From: VBCG01 sp044226535
Lineage (GTDB): Bacteria > Pseudomonadota > Gammaproteobacteria > Burkholderiales > Casimicrobiaceae
NCBI GenBank assembly: GCA_044226535.1
Contig: JBGAGT010000016.1
Location: 1 to 64,000 of the forward strand
DNA length: 64,000 nucleotides
Reading direction: 5' to 3'
Position 1 is the first letter of the stretch. Each line of letters opens with the position of its first letter. The notes under the pieces are model-generated. The model was not told the origin of the DNA. It made no database searches and saw nothing but the letters and a program-made list of their open reading frames with translations. Shown here in pieces: positions 62,888 to 64,000 of this stretch. A program made the position numbers and the translations under genes.

Positions 62888-64000
62888 TCAGGTGTTGAAC
62901 CGGCGCAGCAGCGCCAGCACGCGCTCGAAGCGCTTCCCATAGGGCGGGTGCAGCCAGTGGGTGAACGCGACGCGCGGCTGCAGGAACACCGCCTTGCGGT
63001 GCGTGAAGGCGAGGAAGCCCGCCTCGCCGTGGTAGGCCCCCTGCCCCGAGGGGCCGATGCCGCCGAACGGCAGCTCCGGGTGCGCGAAATGCATCAGCGT
63101 GTCGCCGACGGTCGCGCCCCCCGCCTGCGTGGCGCGCAGCGCCGCCGCGGCGGCGCGCCGCGCGCCGAAATAGTAGAACGCGAGGGGCCGTGGCCGCGCG
63201 GCGACCCGCGCCAGCGCCTCGGCCTCGCTGCCGGCACATTCGATCGGCAATAGCGGCCCGAAGATCTCCTCCTGCATCAGTGCCATGCCGTCGTCGACGC
63301 CGACCACCAGCGTCGGCGGCATCACGCGCGAGCGGGGGTCCGCCGCCGCCAGCGGCACGACGCGCGCCCCCCGGGCCTGCGCGTCGGCGAGCAGCGCCGC
63401 GAGGCGCTGGTGGTGCCGGTCGCTGACGATCGCCGCGTAGTCGCGTGCGTAGCTCGCTGGGGGGTACAGGCGGGCGACCGCGTCGCCGAGTGCCGCGACC
63501 AGCGGCTCGCGCAGCGCCTCGGTGCACAGCACGTAATCGGGCGCGATGCAGGTCTGGCCGGCATTGAGCCACTTGCCGGCGGCGATGCGCCCGGCCGCGA
63601 GCACGAGGTCGGCCTGCGCGGTGACCACCGCCGGCGACTTGCCGCCGAGCTCGAGCGTGACGGGCGTCAGGTTGCGTGCAGCTGCGATCGCCACCTCGCG
63701 ACCGACGGCGGTGGACCCGGTGAAAAACAGCTGGTCGAAGGGCAGCGCGCAGAATGCGCGGCCCACCGCGGCATCGCCCTCGGCCACCGTGCACTCGTCG
63801 GCATCGAAGGCCTCGGCGATGGCCGAGGCGAGCAGCGCCGACACCTGCGGCGTGATCTCGGAAGGCTTGATCATCACCCGGCATCCCGCGGCGAGCGCCG
63901 CGACCGCGGGCGCGAGCGCGAGCTGCACCGGATAGTTCCAGGGGCTGACGATGCCGGCGACGCCGCGCGGCTGGCGCAGCACGCGCGCGACCCCGGGCTT
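62888..64000 (-). CDS. calB: Coniferyl aldehyde dehydrogenase (partial, N-terminus beyond the window)
   Basis: The visible 370 or so residues are the C-terminal two thirds of an NAD(P)-dependent aldehyde dehydrogenase. Conserved parts are VAGIVSPWNYPVQLALAP, KPSE, FTGSTAVGRE, LELGGKSP and NAGQTCIAPDYV, the catalytic cysteine being in GQTC. The C-terminus (FGGIGPSGQGAYHGEAGFLAFTHRKAVFLQ) fits coniferyl aldehyde dehydrogenases, which oxidise lignin-derived aldehydes. The frame runs to the edge without a start, so the gene begins outside. Other ALDH class III-like substrates are possible. Confidence 0.88.
   Translation of the reverse strand, partial: KPGVARVLRQPRGVAGIVSPWNYPVQLALAPAVAALAAGCRVMIKPSEITPQVSALLASAIAEAFDADECTVAEGDAAVGRAFCALPFDQLFFTGSTAVGREVAIAAARNLTPVTLELGGKSPAVVTAQADLVLAAGRIAAGKWLNAGQTCIAPDYVLCTEALREPLVAALGDAVARLYPPASYARDYAAIVSDRHHQRLAALLADAQARGARVVPLAAADPRSRVMPPTLVVGVDDGMALMQEEIFGPLLPIECAGSEAEALARVAARPRPLAFYYFGARRAAAAALRATQAGGATVGDTLMHFAHPELPFGGIGPSGQGAYHGEAGFLAFTHRKAVFLQPRVAFTHWLHPPYGKRFERVLALLRRFNT

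Overview
The window is about 64 kb of very GC-rich, tightly packed chromosome. It looks like a Gram-negative betaproteobacterium, probably Burkholderiales or a relative. Support comes from a class I polyhydroxyalkanoate (PHA) cluster (phaC, phaB, phasin, phaR), from outer-membrane systems (BamD, Lol, TonB/ExbB/ExbD, an MCE-type lipid transporter) and from betaproteobacterial neighbourhoods such as the rluD-pgeF pair and a mutase-like gene overlapping recJ. Species cannot be named from sequence alone. I see no rRNA, tRNA, phage, IS transposase or CRISPR array.

Layout. 1-243: dispersed repeats. 244-2692: exbB-exbD-exbD-tonB energy operon (minus), then two small unknown exported proteins and a large TonB-dependent receptor (4292-6838). 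7224-11441: GNAT acetyltransferase, TldD/TldE protease pair and a DUF3667-type membrane protein. 11547-19282: five-gene peptide ABC importer (two binding proteins, two permeases, fused double ATPase). 19335-29535: DUF2062 protein, AlkA-like glycosylase, lolC-lolD, a mutase-like gene with recJ, an SDR, an exported unknown and a DinG/YoaA-type helicase. 29570-33100: bamD diverging from rluD-pgeF-ZIP transporter. 33197-37490: PHA genes phaC, phaB, phasin and phaR. 37573-45600: rimO and a three-gene RND efflux operon whose adaptor carries a C-terminal OmpA-like domain. 45676-51303: uronate/pectin block (kduD, kduI, GntR regulator) divergent from a TRAP transporter. 51355-56444: MCE lipid-transport operon headed by an amino-acid-type binding protein. 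56565-62187: a second, paralogous binding protein followed by a nucleoside-type (BMP family) ABC importer. 62188-62887: dense repeat region. 62888-64000: coniferyl-aldehyde dehydrogenase, cut by the window edge.

How the parts work together. ExbB/ExbD/TonB would energise the nearby receptor. LolC/LolD, BamD and the MCE operon maintain the outer membrane. The Kdu enzymes and the TRAP importer form a carbon-acquisition unit with its own regulator. The PHA block stores surplus carbon, and the phasin promoter is bracketed by two near-identical 15-bp boxes that are good candidates for PhaR operators.

The most unusual features are the adaptor-OmpA fusion, the boxed phasin promoter, the paralogous binding-protein pair heading two divergent ABC operons, a 19-codon mini-ORF coupling two transporter genes, and the repeat family shared by both ends of the window. 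Most of the rest is ordinary conserved chromosome.
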